DNA of 43,734 bases from Chitinophaga pinensis (GTDB taxonomy: Bacteria; Bacteroidota; Bacteroidia; NS11-12g; UBA955), in the NCBI GenBank assembly GCA_945863965.1, contig CAMBBZ010000003.1:1-43734 (forward strand). The letters run 5' to 3'. Positions 28,886 through 39,642 of the stretch are shown piece after piece. The notes beneath the pieces are model-generated. The model saw only the letters and a list, made by a program, of their open reading frames with translations. It did not search any database and was not told where the DNA came from. The stretch's first letter is position 1; each line of letters opens with the position of its first letter. A program made the translations under genes and the position numbers.

Positions 28886-29338
28886 ATGAAAAAGTTAACC
28901 GTATTATTAGTAGTTGCATTTGCAATCGTAGGTTCTACCATGGCTCAAATGGCAATTCCTGGTGAAGTATTTGCAAGCAATCCTGCCCGTTACAACAACC
29001 GTAAAGTTACTCTCAAAAATCTTGAGATTGTGAAAACAGACGGAACAACTGGTGCAACCATTGGAGGTTCTGCCGGAACATTTACCCAAGGAGCCCCAGG
29101 TGCCGCAGGTACTCCTAGCGCTCCTGTTGCGACACCTTGCCGCCCACCCCGCGGTTTTACAGAAGTATCTGTATTCTTCAAAGGTGAGCCTAATTATAAA
29201 GGATGTTTCTTTATGGCAGATAACATGAAGCAACAGTTAGATCGCGAATGTGGTCATGATACAACCCCAGCAGAATTAACATTCCGTGGCGATAGCCGTG
29301 CGGGTTACCTAATCACCTTCTACCGTTTGGGTATGTAA
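28886..29338 (+). CDS. Hypothetical small secreted protein with Gly/Ala/Pro-rich insert
   Basis: Signal peptide MKKLTVLLVVAFAIVGSTMAQ, three Cys after the GAPGAAGTPSAPVATP segment; ATG preceded by a -7 box and followed by a terminator. Confidence 0.7.
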   Translation: MKKLTVLLVVAFAIVGSTMAQMAIPGEVFASNPARYNNRKVTLKNLEIVKTDGTTGATIGGSAGTFTQGAPGAAGTPSAPVATPCRPPRGFTEVSVFFKGEPNYKGCFFMADNMKQQLDRECGHDTTPAELTFRGDSRAGYLITFYRLGM

Positions 29339-29350
29339 TATTCCCGATTC

Positions 29351-29396
29351 AAAACAAAAATAGCGGCAAGACTAGTCTTGCCGCTATTTTTGTTTT
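29351..29396. terminator. Bidirectional terminator: 46-bp perfect palindrome
   Basis: AAAACAAAAATAGCGGCAAGACTAGTCTTGCCGCTATTTTTGTTTT equals its own reverse complement. Confidence 0.85.
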
Positions 29397-29796
29397 ATTT
29401 AAATTGGACGCCTTGAGCTAAAAATTTGGTTTCCAATGAAAAAGAAGCCTGACCGCTGTCTTTCATATTGTCGTTCCACAGGGTATCCTTATAAAAGCGA
29501 CCTACTGCATACAAATCCTTTTTCGCAATTTGAGTAGGAACGGTGAATTTATCATTGAAGTCCACTACTAAGTTGCTATCCTTTAAATCATAGCTGAACC
29601 AACAACCTTCTGCCTGACAAACCTCTTTAACCCTTCCGAAAACGGTGAAATCAGATTTTCCCGTATTGTGGTATTCTTTTAGCGCTTCTTTTACAGAAAT
29701 TGCACTTTGGGTATTCACCTTGTCTCCGAGCTGGTTAGAATTGCTGCATGAAGCGGCGCTTATCATTAAGGTTAAGCCAATTATTGAATTTTTCAT
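29395..29796 (-). CDS. DUF4920 domain-containing lipoprotein
   Basis: Lipoprotein signal LMISAASC; FTVFGRVKEVCQAEGCWFSYDL...VDFNDKFTVPTQIAKKDLYAVGRFYKDT. Confidence 0.85.
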   Translation of the reverse strand: MKNSIIGLTLMISAASCSNSNQLGDKVNTQSAISVKEALKEYHNTGKSDFTVFGRVKEVCQAEGCWFSYDLKDSNLVVDFNDKFTVPTQIAKKDLYAVGRFYKDTLWNDNMKDSGQASFSLETKFLAQGVQFK

Positions 29797-29805
29797 GTCG
29801 CAAAA

Positions 29806-31065
29806 TTAGGGCTTTTTTAATGTTTTAGTTGGATATTGATTGCCTCTAGCTTCATCATGGGCGTATAATAAATAGCCCCGTCTTTTGGACTTGAAAATGC
29901 TTAAATCAGCTTGCCACGAAGCTCTAATTTCTTCTTCTGTTTGCCCGGCTATTATGGCCGTTCGAAGTGCGGGTGTGCCCGCAAGTTTATCAAAAAAGGA
30001 ATTAAAAAAATCGGCCTTTTTACCATAAATAACATAAGAATCAATTAACCATGTCAAATAAATTTGCTGATAGTCACGCAAATAATCTAACCCAAAATCA
30101 GTCAGTTTTAAACCTTTGCAGATTTGGCCTAAGTAAGGCGGATTTAGCGCTTTGCCCGGGATATTTATTGGGGTAAATTCAAAACTGCCTCGGGTAAACC
30201 AAGGGGCCCCTAAAACTTCAAAGGGCCAGTCAGTTCCTCGACCCATACTCATGAGGGTGCCTTCAAATAGCCCCAAGCTGGGATACAGAATTACAGACGC
30301 TTCAGACGGTAAATTGGGTGAGGGGGCAATAGGTAAAACATAAGGCGTATTATGGTCGTAGTGAGCTACAGAAACCACGAATAAAGCTAATTCTGACGCA
30401 TTGGAGATCCAAGACTCTCCTTTAATCATTATAGCGAGTTCTCCTAAGGTCATTCCGTGAACCAATGGTATTGGATGAAGCCCTACCATTGATTGGGTGA
30501 ATTCGGGATCTAAAACGGGCCCGTCTACATAATGTCCATTGGGATTTGGTCTGTCAAGTACCCAAAGTGCAATGTGATTTTCAGCGCAAGCCTCCATTAC
30601 ATAGTGTAAAGTGCTCAAATACGTGTAATATCGCACCCCCACGTCTTGCATATCGAAAATAACCACGTCGATACCTTTTAAATCTTTGATTTTAGGTTTT
30701 TTACTCTTTCCATATAAACTAACAATTGGCAATCCGCTTTTGGCATCGACAGCATCGGCAATAGCGGCTCCGTTAGCGGCATCTCCTCTAAAACCGTGTT
30801 CTGGGGCGAAGATTTTATCAATTCTAAGTCCTAGCGATATAAGCGTATCTAATAAATGCACAGAACCAACATGCGAGGTATGATTGGCCACTAAGGCGAT
30901 TTTTTTGCCTTTAAGTTGAGGTACATATTCGTTAAAGCGAGCGGCACCTGGAATAATATCGGCTCTTACAGATTGGCTTCCCAAGAGAAAAATAAGAAAG
31001 TAAATGATGCAAAACGAATTCGCAGTGGTATTTTTGACTCTAATCTTGAATTGGTCGTATTTCAT
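29806..31065 (-). CDS. DUF1343 protein, exo-beta-N-acetylmuramidase NamZ-like
   Basis: LVANHTSHVG, KIFAPEHGFRGDAANGAAI, FDMQDVGVRYYTYLSTLHYVMEAC, RPNPNGHYVDGPVL. ORF track starts at 31113; MKYDQF at 31065 is the better start. Confidence 0.9.
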   Translation of the reverse strand: MKYDQFKIRVKNTTANSFCIIYFLIFLLGSQSVRADIIPGAARFNEYVPQLKGKKIALVANHTSHVGSVHLLDTLISLGLRIDKIFAPEHGFRGDAANGAAIADAVDAKSGLPIVSLYGKSKKPKIKDLKGIDVVIFDMQDVGVRYYTYLSTLHYVMEACAENHIALWVLDRPNPNGHYVDGPVLDPEFTQSMVGLHPIPLVHGMTLGELAIMIKGESWISNASELALFVVSVAHYDHNTPYVLPIAPSPNLPSEASVILYPSLGLFEGTLMSMGRGTDWPFEVLGAPWFTRGSFEFTPINIPGKALNPPYLGQICKGLKLTDFGLDYLRDYQQIYLTWLIDSYVIYGKKADFFNSFFDKLAGTPALRTAIIAGQTEEEIRASWQADLSIFKSKRRGYLLYAHDEARGNQYPTKTLKKP

Positions 31066-32272
31066 AGCGCAAAAATTTATTACAAAGGAAGGTAAAACTG
31101 CTTCACGACGCATCTTTTATTTGGCCATTTTTTCAGTGGCGTTGAGTGTCTTGATTATGCTATTGTCCATTGCCACGCTCAGTGGGTTTAAGTATGAAAT
31201 TGAACAAAAAATTTCAGATGTTCAGGGACATTTTATCATCGATTCAGGTAAAAATATCGAATCAGGTGAACCTTTCCCAATTTCAGATACCGATGTAAAG
31301 ACCCTAAATGAAATTGCAAATGTACCCGGTGTTACGCGCGTAATTCCGTCTGCTTCTAAGGCCTGTATCATTAAGTCTAATGAGGAATTAGAGGGGCTTT
31401 TAGCCAAAGGGATTGAATCTTCTTCACATGCGTATTTCCAAAAGTCGTATCGGGTAAAACGACTATCTAAGACTCGTAACAGCGAATGGTGTTGGGTATC
31501 GCAAACAACGGCGAAGCGATTGCACATCGATACAGGGGATCTTTTAACCGTTGTTTTCTTTGTGAACGATGAAAATGGAACGAATAGGCCTAGGGCTCGG
31601 CGTCTTCTGGTTTCGGGTGTCTATGCCACAGGAATTGATAAAGTTGATGCCCAAATGGTTATCGTAGATCACCAAATGTTGACCACATTCATGCCCATTG
31701 GCAATACGTATACCCAAGTGGAAATTTGGAAAGATTCCAAGGTCGATATTCAAGTATTAAGAAGGAAAATTTTGCAATTATTACCTTCTGCCTATGTTCG
31801 GTTGAACACCCTACAAGAGTACAATCGCCTTATATTTGATTGGTTGGCCATCCTTAATACAAACGTAGTTATTATTTTGGTTTTGATGGCGCTGGTGGCC
31901 ATTACGGGTATGTGTACAACCTTGCTCATTCTAATTATTGAACGTACTGGTAATATCGGACTTTTGATGGCTTTAGGGGCTCGGTCGAAAGATATCTCAC
32001 GTTTATTCGTGGTACAATCCTTGATTATCACGTTTGGGGGGGTTATCGCGGGAAATATCCTAACGGCAGTGGGCGTGTGGGGACAAAACACGTTCCGATG
32101 GATGACACTGAATCAAGAAGTTTATTTCATTCCCTATGTAACGTTAAAGTTAGGATTTTGGGATTGGGTTTGGGTAGATGCGGTGGCCGTTACGGTTATT
32201 GCTATTAGTCTTTGGTTGCCGGCCCGATATATCAGGAAGATTGATTTAATTAAGGCAATTTCATTTAAATAA
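31046..32272 (+). CDS. FtsX-like/LolE-type ABC transporter permease
   Basis: NWSYFIAQKFI start typical of LolC/E, SVALSVLIMLLSIATLSGFKYEIEQKI, C-terminal FtsX domain with MALGARSKDISRLFVVQSLIITFGG. Start placed at TTG 31046 because a TATTTTTG box lies at 31029-31036; ORF track gives 31004. Confidence 0.88.
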   Translation: MNWSYFIAQKFITKEGKTASRRIFYLAIFSVALSVLIMLLSIATLSGFKYEIEQKISDVQGHFIIDSGKNIESGEPFPISDTDVKTLNEIANVPGVTRVIPSASKACIIKSNEELEGLLAKGIESSSHAYFQKSYRVKRLSKTRNSEWCWVSQTTAKRLHIDTGDLLTVVFFVNDENGTNRPRARRLLVSGVYATGIDKVDAQMVIVDHQMLTTFMPIGNTYTQVEIWKDSKVDIQVLRRKILQLLPSAYVRLNTLQEYNRLIFDWLAILNTNVVIILVLMALVAITGMCTTLLILIIERTGNIGLLMALGARSKDISRLFVVQSLIITFGGVIAGNILTAVGVWGQNTFRWMTLNQEVYFIPYVTLKLGFWDWVWVDAVAVTVIAISLWLPARYIRKIDLIKAISFK

Positions 32273-32277
32273 AACAA

Positions 32278-32303
32278 AAAAGCCGATCGTGAGACCGGCT
32301 TTT
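32278..32303. terminator. Bidirectional terminator between the FtsX-like gene and gyrB
   Basis: AAAAGCCGATC-GTGA-GACCGGCTTTT (one wobble). Confidence 0.8.
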
Positions 32304-32321
32304 GCATTAAAGGCAAAACTT

Positions 32322-34310
<1,989 letters not shown>

Positions 34311-34374
34311 TTAACGTAAAGCCAACGCAATAAGACATTTCGCTTCGGGTACTTTTCCACAAAAAGCAGTCGAT

Positions 34375-35898
34375 TTATAGACCGTCGGGCCCAAAGAAAC
34401 TTTGGGAAATTTTCCCTGTTTCTCTCAGGTAATCAACAAGCGTGTGGATGTATTTCGATTTTTGCTCAATCGTTTTGATGCGAGAGTCCAAATAACGATT
34501 TTCCCTGGTATTTAGTAGGAAAATAGTACCATCACCAGAATCGAATTTTTCTCGTTCTAACTCGAATAGTTTCAAATACCCATTTTCAACATTTTTTAAA
34601 TGTTCATAAACATCGCGATATACAAATCCTTGTTGGCGAAGAGCCCTTATTTTTAGATCTGTTTCGTTTAATTTAAATTGGAATAATTGTGTTTTTTGTT
34701 CTAAGGTGTATTTCGATACTAAATAAGCGCCTCGTTCTTTGCGCAGAAAAAGCGGTGCTGAAATATTGAACCCGAATCGACGATCGCCGTTAAAGTTATA
34801 ATCTCCGTAAATACCTTGAAATAACTGTTGGTATTCAAGGTCGAATTTTGGCAATAAATTGAACCGCTGCAACCGCAAGTCCAATTGCTTTTGGTGCAAA
34901 TCCCAATCTATATTTTTGATGTCGGGTAACAAGCCCAATGCAATTGACTCCACAGTGGTTTGAACAAATAAGGAATCTAAAAAGTCTAATCCTGCCGAAG
35001 TAGGTAAAATGTTCTCAGCAATAACAACACCCTTCCAAGAACCTTCTTCCCCAGAGATTTCCCACAAATGTCTGCTGAGCTGTAAACGTTGTTTATACGT
35101 ATTGGCGTTCCATTCTTTGGCCCGAGTTCGGAATAGTTCAAGTTGAATGTAATTTTCGAGCGTATCCATGCCGTTGCATCCCCCGGCTTCGAAAAGCTGT
35201 CGAAGGGCAAGCTGTCGGTCTAAAGAAAGCATCATTCCCAACCGATAGGCCTTTTCCTGTTCGTGGGCAATGAACCAATCAACATAATCTCCCCAAATAG
35301 TTTGACTCAAATCTTGGAGTTGAATCTTTTGTATTTCAAGCGATTGGGTTCTTAAAATCTTAGCTTTGGCTAAGGCAGTTCGGCGTTCATCTGTAAGCAG
35401 TCCCTTGAGTAAAGGAATACTGACACCGGCATAACTCAGACCTGCTGCAGGGGTAAAAGCCTCCGGGTTTATAAATGCGCCCCGCCCTGATTCAAATCCG
35501 GTTTTAAATTGCAAGGGACTTGCTGTAGGCAATTCCAAACCCATTGATTCACGGCGGTAGTAGGGGAGTGTGCCCGCTTCTTTTTCTGTTTTATCGAACG
35601 TAAATCTTGGGTCAAAGGCACCTCTTTTTTCACGTAACGATGCTTTTCCTAACAACGATTCATACCGGTAGGCACGCACTAGCGGGTGCGAATATTGCAC
35701 AAATTCAATAAGTTCTAAAATGCTTAAATCCAAAGAATCGCTACGTTCAATTTCTAAGGAAGTTTCCTCAACCCCTTTTGGTTTCCTTTCCTTAGGATTT
35801 TGACCTAAAGCGAAAGGTGAGGCCAAGCATAGTATTGAAACCAAACATCCCAAAATGATGCTACTGCAATTTTTCATATGACTCAAAAAATGTTTCAT
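34375..35898 (-). CDS. TolC family outer membrane efflux protein
   Basis: Signal peptide; long alpha-helical repeats; GVSIPLLKGLLTDERRTALAKAKILRTQSLEIQK. Confidence 0.85.
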   Translation of the reverse strand: MKHFLSHMKNCSSIILGCLVSILCLASPFALGQNPKERKPKGVEETSLEIERSDSLDLSILELIEFVQYSHPLVRAYRYESLLGKASLREKRGAFDPRFTFDKTEKEAGTLPYYRRESMGLELPTASPLQFKTGFESGRGAFINPEAFTPAAGLSYAGVSIPLLKGLLTDERRTALAKAKILRTQSLEIQKIQLQDLSQTIWGDYVDWFIAHEQEKAYRLGMMLSLDRQLALRQLFEAGGCNGMDTLENYIQLELFRTRAKEWNANTYKQRLQLSRHLWEISGEEGSWKGVVIAENILPTSAGLDFLDSLFVQTTVESIALGLLPDIKNIDWDLHQKQLDLRLQRFNLLPKFDLEYQQLFQGIYGDYNFNGDRRFGFNISAPLFLRKERGAYLVSKYTLEQKTQLFQFKLNETDLKIRALRQQGFVYRDVYEHLKNVENGYLKLFELEREKFDSGDGTIFLLNTRENRYLDSRIKTIEQKSKYIHTLVDYLRETGKISQSFFGPDGL

Positions 35899-37236
35899 TT
35901 ATTTCTTTGAGAAATCTTTCTTTTTGTCTTCAGTTTTAGGCGCATTACTCGCTCTTGTGCGGTTGTTATGATAAAAATCAGGAGGGAAACCACTTAATTG
36001 ACGCCAAATTTCATACCATACAGGAACGGTTTTTAACAACATATAGGCACGTGCACCCACACCGATTTTTAATTGCTCGGGCCATTGTTTTTTATCTACT
36101 GCCATTTTTACCAGAACCCGATAATTTCCGCTGGGTTGCAGCGCATTATCTACGGCATAAATCTCACCGGGGAAAGTTCCATAGGAAAGGTCGGGCCATC
36201 CCGAAAATACCATAGTTGGCCATCCATCAAAAACAAATTGGGCAGGTGCACCAATTTCGATAAGAGGCATATCAATTGGTTTTACAAATAATTCTACGGC
36301 TAAATTAATTTCTGATGGCACGATAGTACACAGGGCTTGTCCCTCACTAACTGCAATCCCAACACCATTAGAAAGTGTTTGAGATACGAGGCCCTTTTGC
36401 GGGGCCTTTACTACATAAAATCCATTTCGTATTTGGTAGTTCGAATGCAGATTCCGCAATTTTGAGACTTCTGTTTCGGTATCCATTTGGGCTGAAATGG
36501 CACTGTACCGTTCGCTTTCTGCTTTTGCAAGTTTTTCGCCGTATTCGGTATCAATGTTTTTAAGTTCAATCCGCGCATTTTCGATGGCATTGGTGGCCAT
36601 GTTCAATTTGGCTTCTTGAATTAATTTTTTGGCTAAAGCTTCTTGGTATTTGACCCTGCGATTTTCAACATCTAAAGGACTTTTAATTTGTTTTAGGCTA
36701 AGAAGACTGTCTCGAATTAATTGTTGTTGGGCAATTTTTAAATTGATATTGGCTGCTTGCGTTTCAGCAAATTCCGAGCTGTATTGAAGTTTTTCCTGTT
36801 GAAGCTTCACGCGTGCTTTTTGGATCGCAAAATCCCGGTTGGCTTCTAGTTGTGTAATTTGTTGATTGATGGCGTTGACTTTAGCAGAATAGCTGAGAAT
36901 TGAGTTTTCTTTAGCTTTTATTTGCGTCGACGTTTGATCAATTAAATCAGGATCTAAATATTCACTTTTTGTTTCTGTTAATACGGCAATGGTGTCGCCC
37001 TCATTCACTTGGTCGCCATCTTTTACATACCATTTTAATATTTGACCGGAAATAACCGTTTGTATCGATTGGGGTCTTTCGCTAGGCCTAAGCGTTGTTA
37101 CCACACCTGTAGTCTGTACATTTTGGGTCCAAGGGAGAAACATGAAAACAATAGTAAAAATGGTCCCAACAATAATCAGACGCCTCGTATAAAAAGCGAC
37201 CCAAGGGCTGTCTTGAAAATGTATTTTATTGATCAT
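35899..37236 (-). CDS. HlyD family membrane fusion protein
   Basis: Single N-terminal TM, biotinyl-lipoyl-like VVTTLRPSERPQSIQTVISGQILKWYVKDGDQVNEGDTIAVL, coiled coil, beta-barrel VKAPQKGLVSQTLSNGVGIAVSEGQALCTIVP. Confidence 0.93.
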   Translation of the reverse strand: MINKIHFQDSPWVAFYTRRLIIVGTIFTIVFMFLPWTQNVQTTGVVTTLRPSERPQSIQTVISGQILKWYVKDGDQVNEGDTIAVLTETKSEYLDPDLIDQTSTQIKAKENSILSYSAKVNAINQQITQLEANRDFAIQKARVKLQQEKLQYSSEFAETQAANINLKIAQQQLIRDSLLSLKQIKSPLDVENRRVKYQEALAKKLIQEAKLNMATNAIENARIELKNIDTEYGEKLAKAESERYSAISAQMDTETEVSKLRNLHSNYQIRNGFYVVKAPQKGLVSQTLSNGVGIAVSEGQALCTIVPSEINLAVELFVKPIDMPLIEIGAPAQFVFDGWPTMVFSGWPDLSYGTFPGEIYAVDNALQPSGNYRVLVKMAVDKKQWPEQLKIGVGARAYMLLKTVPVWYEIWRQLSGFPPDFYHNNRTRASNAPKTEDKKKDFSKK

Positions 37237-38191
37237 CGGGTTCGGATTGAATCACGTTAAGTTTTTCTATTGATATTCCACAGTCGTAGAGGTTTTCAAC
37301 GGTAAGAATCAGTTTTTCTACGGCATCTAATAGGGTAATGATTAATATTTCCGCCGCTAAAAATTGTCCTAAACTGATACTCTGTTCTACAAGCAGGTAA
37401 CTTCCAATCACTAGTAAAAACGCGGTAAATACCACCTTCGTAATTACACCAAGCCACGCTTGCCTATAAACCACACCGAAGTGAATAGTACGGCCCTCTG
37501 AGTATTCATTCAAACGGAAATCTAACAAGGGTAACTCATCTTCGTTTTTATTGAGCCACAAGTTTCGCAAAGACAAAGCGGCTTTAAATTTGAAATTTGA
37601 TTCATATCGGGCGGTATCAAATCCGCGCTTCCAAGTCAAACGTAAAACCCAATATATAACGATTACCATAATGAATCCAAAGGCAATGAATAAGGGGTGG
37701 TAAACAGCCAATAGCAATAAACCAAATACAGCTTGAAGTAATTTACTCGTAAAATCCACAAGTAATTTGGAGAGACTCTTTTGAAGGGTTACGATGTCTA
37801 AGAAGTAGGTTGTTCTGGTTTCCCATTGTTCAGTCATTTTAACCCCTTTTTCCTTCAATTCAATAATCCGATCCCTGAATTTAATACTGAAAAACAAAAA
37901 AAGTTTGCGCTGAATAGATTCGGTAATACTTATCTGTGCCATTCGTGTCAAACCCGCTAGTAATACGGCCATAGTTATTAATACCGATAAAAAGAACCAG
38001 CTGGTATTTAATCGACCTGCCATAACGTATCCGATGATGGTTTGGATTCCGAGTGGTAGCGCCAAACTTATAACACCAGAAAAAATAGCATAGATATACA
38101 AGTATTTTATGTTTCGACTCTCAAATTTTATCACATCGAAAATAAGTGATAAGGGAGTACGGTTGCGAATTTGGTTTTGTTTGAAAGGCAT
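37226..38191 (-). CDS. ABC exporter transmembrane-domain protein lacking a nucleotide-binding domain
   Basis: 321 aa type-1 exporter TMD-like helices; no Walker A, signature or Walker B; stop overlaps the HlyD gene start by 11 nt. Confidence 0.8.
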   Translation of the reverse strand: MPFKQNQIRNRTPLSLIFDVIKFESRNIKYLYIYAIFSGVISLALPLGIQTIIGYVMAGRLNTSWFFLSVLITMAVLLAGLTRMAQISITESIQRKLFLFFSIKFRDRIIELKEKGVKMTEQWETRTTYFLDIVTLQKSLSKLLVDFTSKLLQAVFGLLLLAVYHPLFIAFGFIMVIVIYWVLRLTWKRGFDTARYESNFKFKAALSLRNLWLNKNEDELPLLDFRLNEYSEGRTIHFGVVYRQAWLGVITKVVFTAFLLVIGSYLLVEQSISLGQFLAAEILIITLLDAVEKLILTVENLYDCGISIEKLNVIQSEPDDQ

Positions 38192-38213
38192 ACTCTCATA
38201 ATTATGATTTCTG

Positions 38214-38221
38214 CAAAAATA
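38214..38221 (-). promoter_or_regulatory. -7 box TATTTTTG for the ABC-TMD/HlyD/TolC operon
   Basis: Exact TAnnTTTG on minus strand, 22 nt before the ABC-TMD ATG. Confidence 0.45.
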
Positions 38222-38232
38222 GCGAATTGGGT

Positions 38233-39642
38233 TTACTTTCCTCTGCCCTGTATCATAGTTAAGGCCGTGTTGAACATGATTTTGATATCAAGACCTAAGG
38301 ACATATTCTCCAAATAGAATACGTCATACTTCATTCGCTCTATCATTTCGGCAACGCTTTCCGCATAACCGTATTTGATTTGTCCCCAGCTAGTAATTCC
38401 TGGCTTTACACGATGTAAACGCTTGTAAAGTGGTGCTTTATCAATGATTTGGTCTATGAAGAACTGTCTTTCCGGTCTTGGGCCTACCAAACTCATTTGG
38501 CCTAAAAGGACATTGAAAAACTGTGGTAATTCGTCTAATCTTGATTTACGCAAAAAGATTCCGATGCGTGTGCGTCGGTCATCAGATTCGCTGCTGAGTC
38601 GCGGACCCAACGATTCAGCATCGACGAACATACTCCTAAATTTGATGATTTTAAAGGGGATTCCCTTATAACCGATTCGTTCTTGGGTAAAAAATATAGG
38701 TCCTTTGGAATCAAAACGGATTAAAGTGGCGATAATCATAAATAGGGGGATGCAAAAAATCAGAGCCAGTAAAGACAATACAATATCCATTCCGCGTTTA
38801 ACGAATTTTTGCCAATAAGGCATTACTTCAAAGTCAACCTCTGCTAATTTAGCGCCTAAAATATTGTTCATTTTCACCATTCCCATGACCATGTTATACT
38901 CGCTTGGTAGCATTTTAACGTGGACTTCTTGGTTTTGAATGGTATCAATAATTTTGGGCACAACGTGTGATTCAGAATCTTCGTTGGCAATAATTACATC
39001 CTCGATTTTATAATCGTTAATTAATGAAACCAGTTGGTCCCACGAACCGAGTATAGATAAGTTGTTTTTGGTATCTTGCTCTGTAATCTTTACAAGACCT
39101 ACAATTTGAAAGCCCTCATAAACATTTGGATTCTTTAATTCTTCTAGCAGTTGTTCGGCGGTTTCCCCCGTGCCAATTACTAATGTTCGGTAGCCCCAAA
39201 TACGCTTTCGAAATTTACTAATTGTATAAGTAGCGTTGAGCAATCGAAGTATTAAAGTAGTAAAGAAGTGGAATATGAATAGGATGCCGAGTGAGGTATA
39301 ATAATCTTGATAATTCGAAACGCTATCATCCAAGATAAATAAGAAAAACAAGATCAAAACACCAAAGATGGAGCTGAACAAGGTGTTCTCAAGTTCTTTA
39401 AGGCGCGAACGTCGCAAAATGTATTGATAATAGCCCGTCATGGCATAAATAAAAATCCAGAACAAAGGAATAAAGAGTAAACCGAGAAAAAGCTTGATAT
39501 CTTGATTTATAGGAATTTGATATCCGTGCTTTACCGCTTCAATTACATTTTTGCGATATAAGAATAAGGCAAGCCAACTTATCACGGCAGCTAAGAAATC
39601 TGCGGCAATATGCCAAAACAATCTAACGGTAGCCGTACGCAT
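38233..39642 (-). CDS. Polyprenyl-phosphate sugar phosphotransferase (WcaJ-like, undecaprenyl-phosphate glucose phosphotransferase)
   Basis: Five N-terminal TM segments, CoA_binding_3-like middle, KRGMDIVLSLLALIF...GPIFFTQERIGYKGIPFKIIKFRSM...RKSRLDELPQFFNVLLGQMSLVGPRPE. Confidence 0.95.
   Translation of the reverse strand: MRTATVRLFWHIAADFLAAVISWLALFLYRKNVIEAVKHGYQIPINQDIKLFLGLLFIPLFWIFIYAMTGYYQYILRRSRLKELENTLFSSIFGVLILFFLFILDDSVSNYQDYYTSLGILFIFHFFTTLILRLLNATYTISKFRKRIWGYRTLVIGTGETAEQLLEELKNPNVYEGFQIVGLVKITEQDTKNNLSILGSWDQLVSLINDYKIEDVIIANEDSESHVVPKIIDTIQNQEVHVKMLPSEYNMVMGMVKMNNILGAKLAEVDFEVMPYWQKFVKRGMDIVLSLLALIFCIPLFMIIATLIRFDSKGPIFFTQERIGYKGIPFKIIKFRSMFVDAESLGPRLSSESDDRRTRIGIFLRKSRLDELPQFFNVLLGQMSLVGPRPERQFFIDQIIDKAPLYKRLHRVKPGITSWGQIKYGYAESVAEMIERMKYDVFYLENMSLGLDIKIMFNTALTMIQGRGK

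Noticed and set aside
28907-29233. Antisense ORFs opposite the 28886-29338 secreted protein
   Set aside because: Sense ORF has a signal peptide, -7 box and terminator; the antisense frames lack all of these.
34375-38191. RND-type efflux pump
   Set aside because: No RND transporter gene; the inner-membrane partner is an ABC-type TM domain.
37226-38191. ABC-TMD gene as a frameshifted pseudogene
   Set aside because: Stop codon overlaps the next gene start with no residual NBD sequence; more like an intact TM-only gene.
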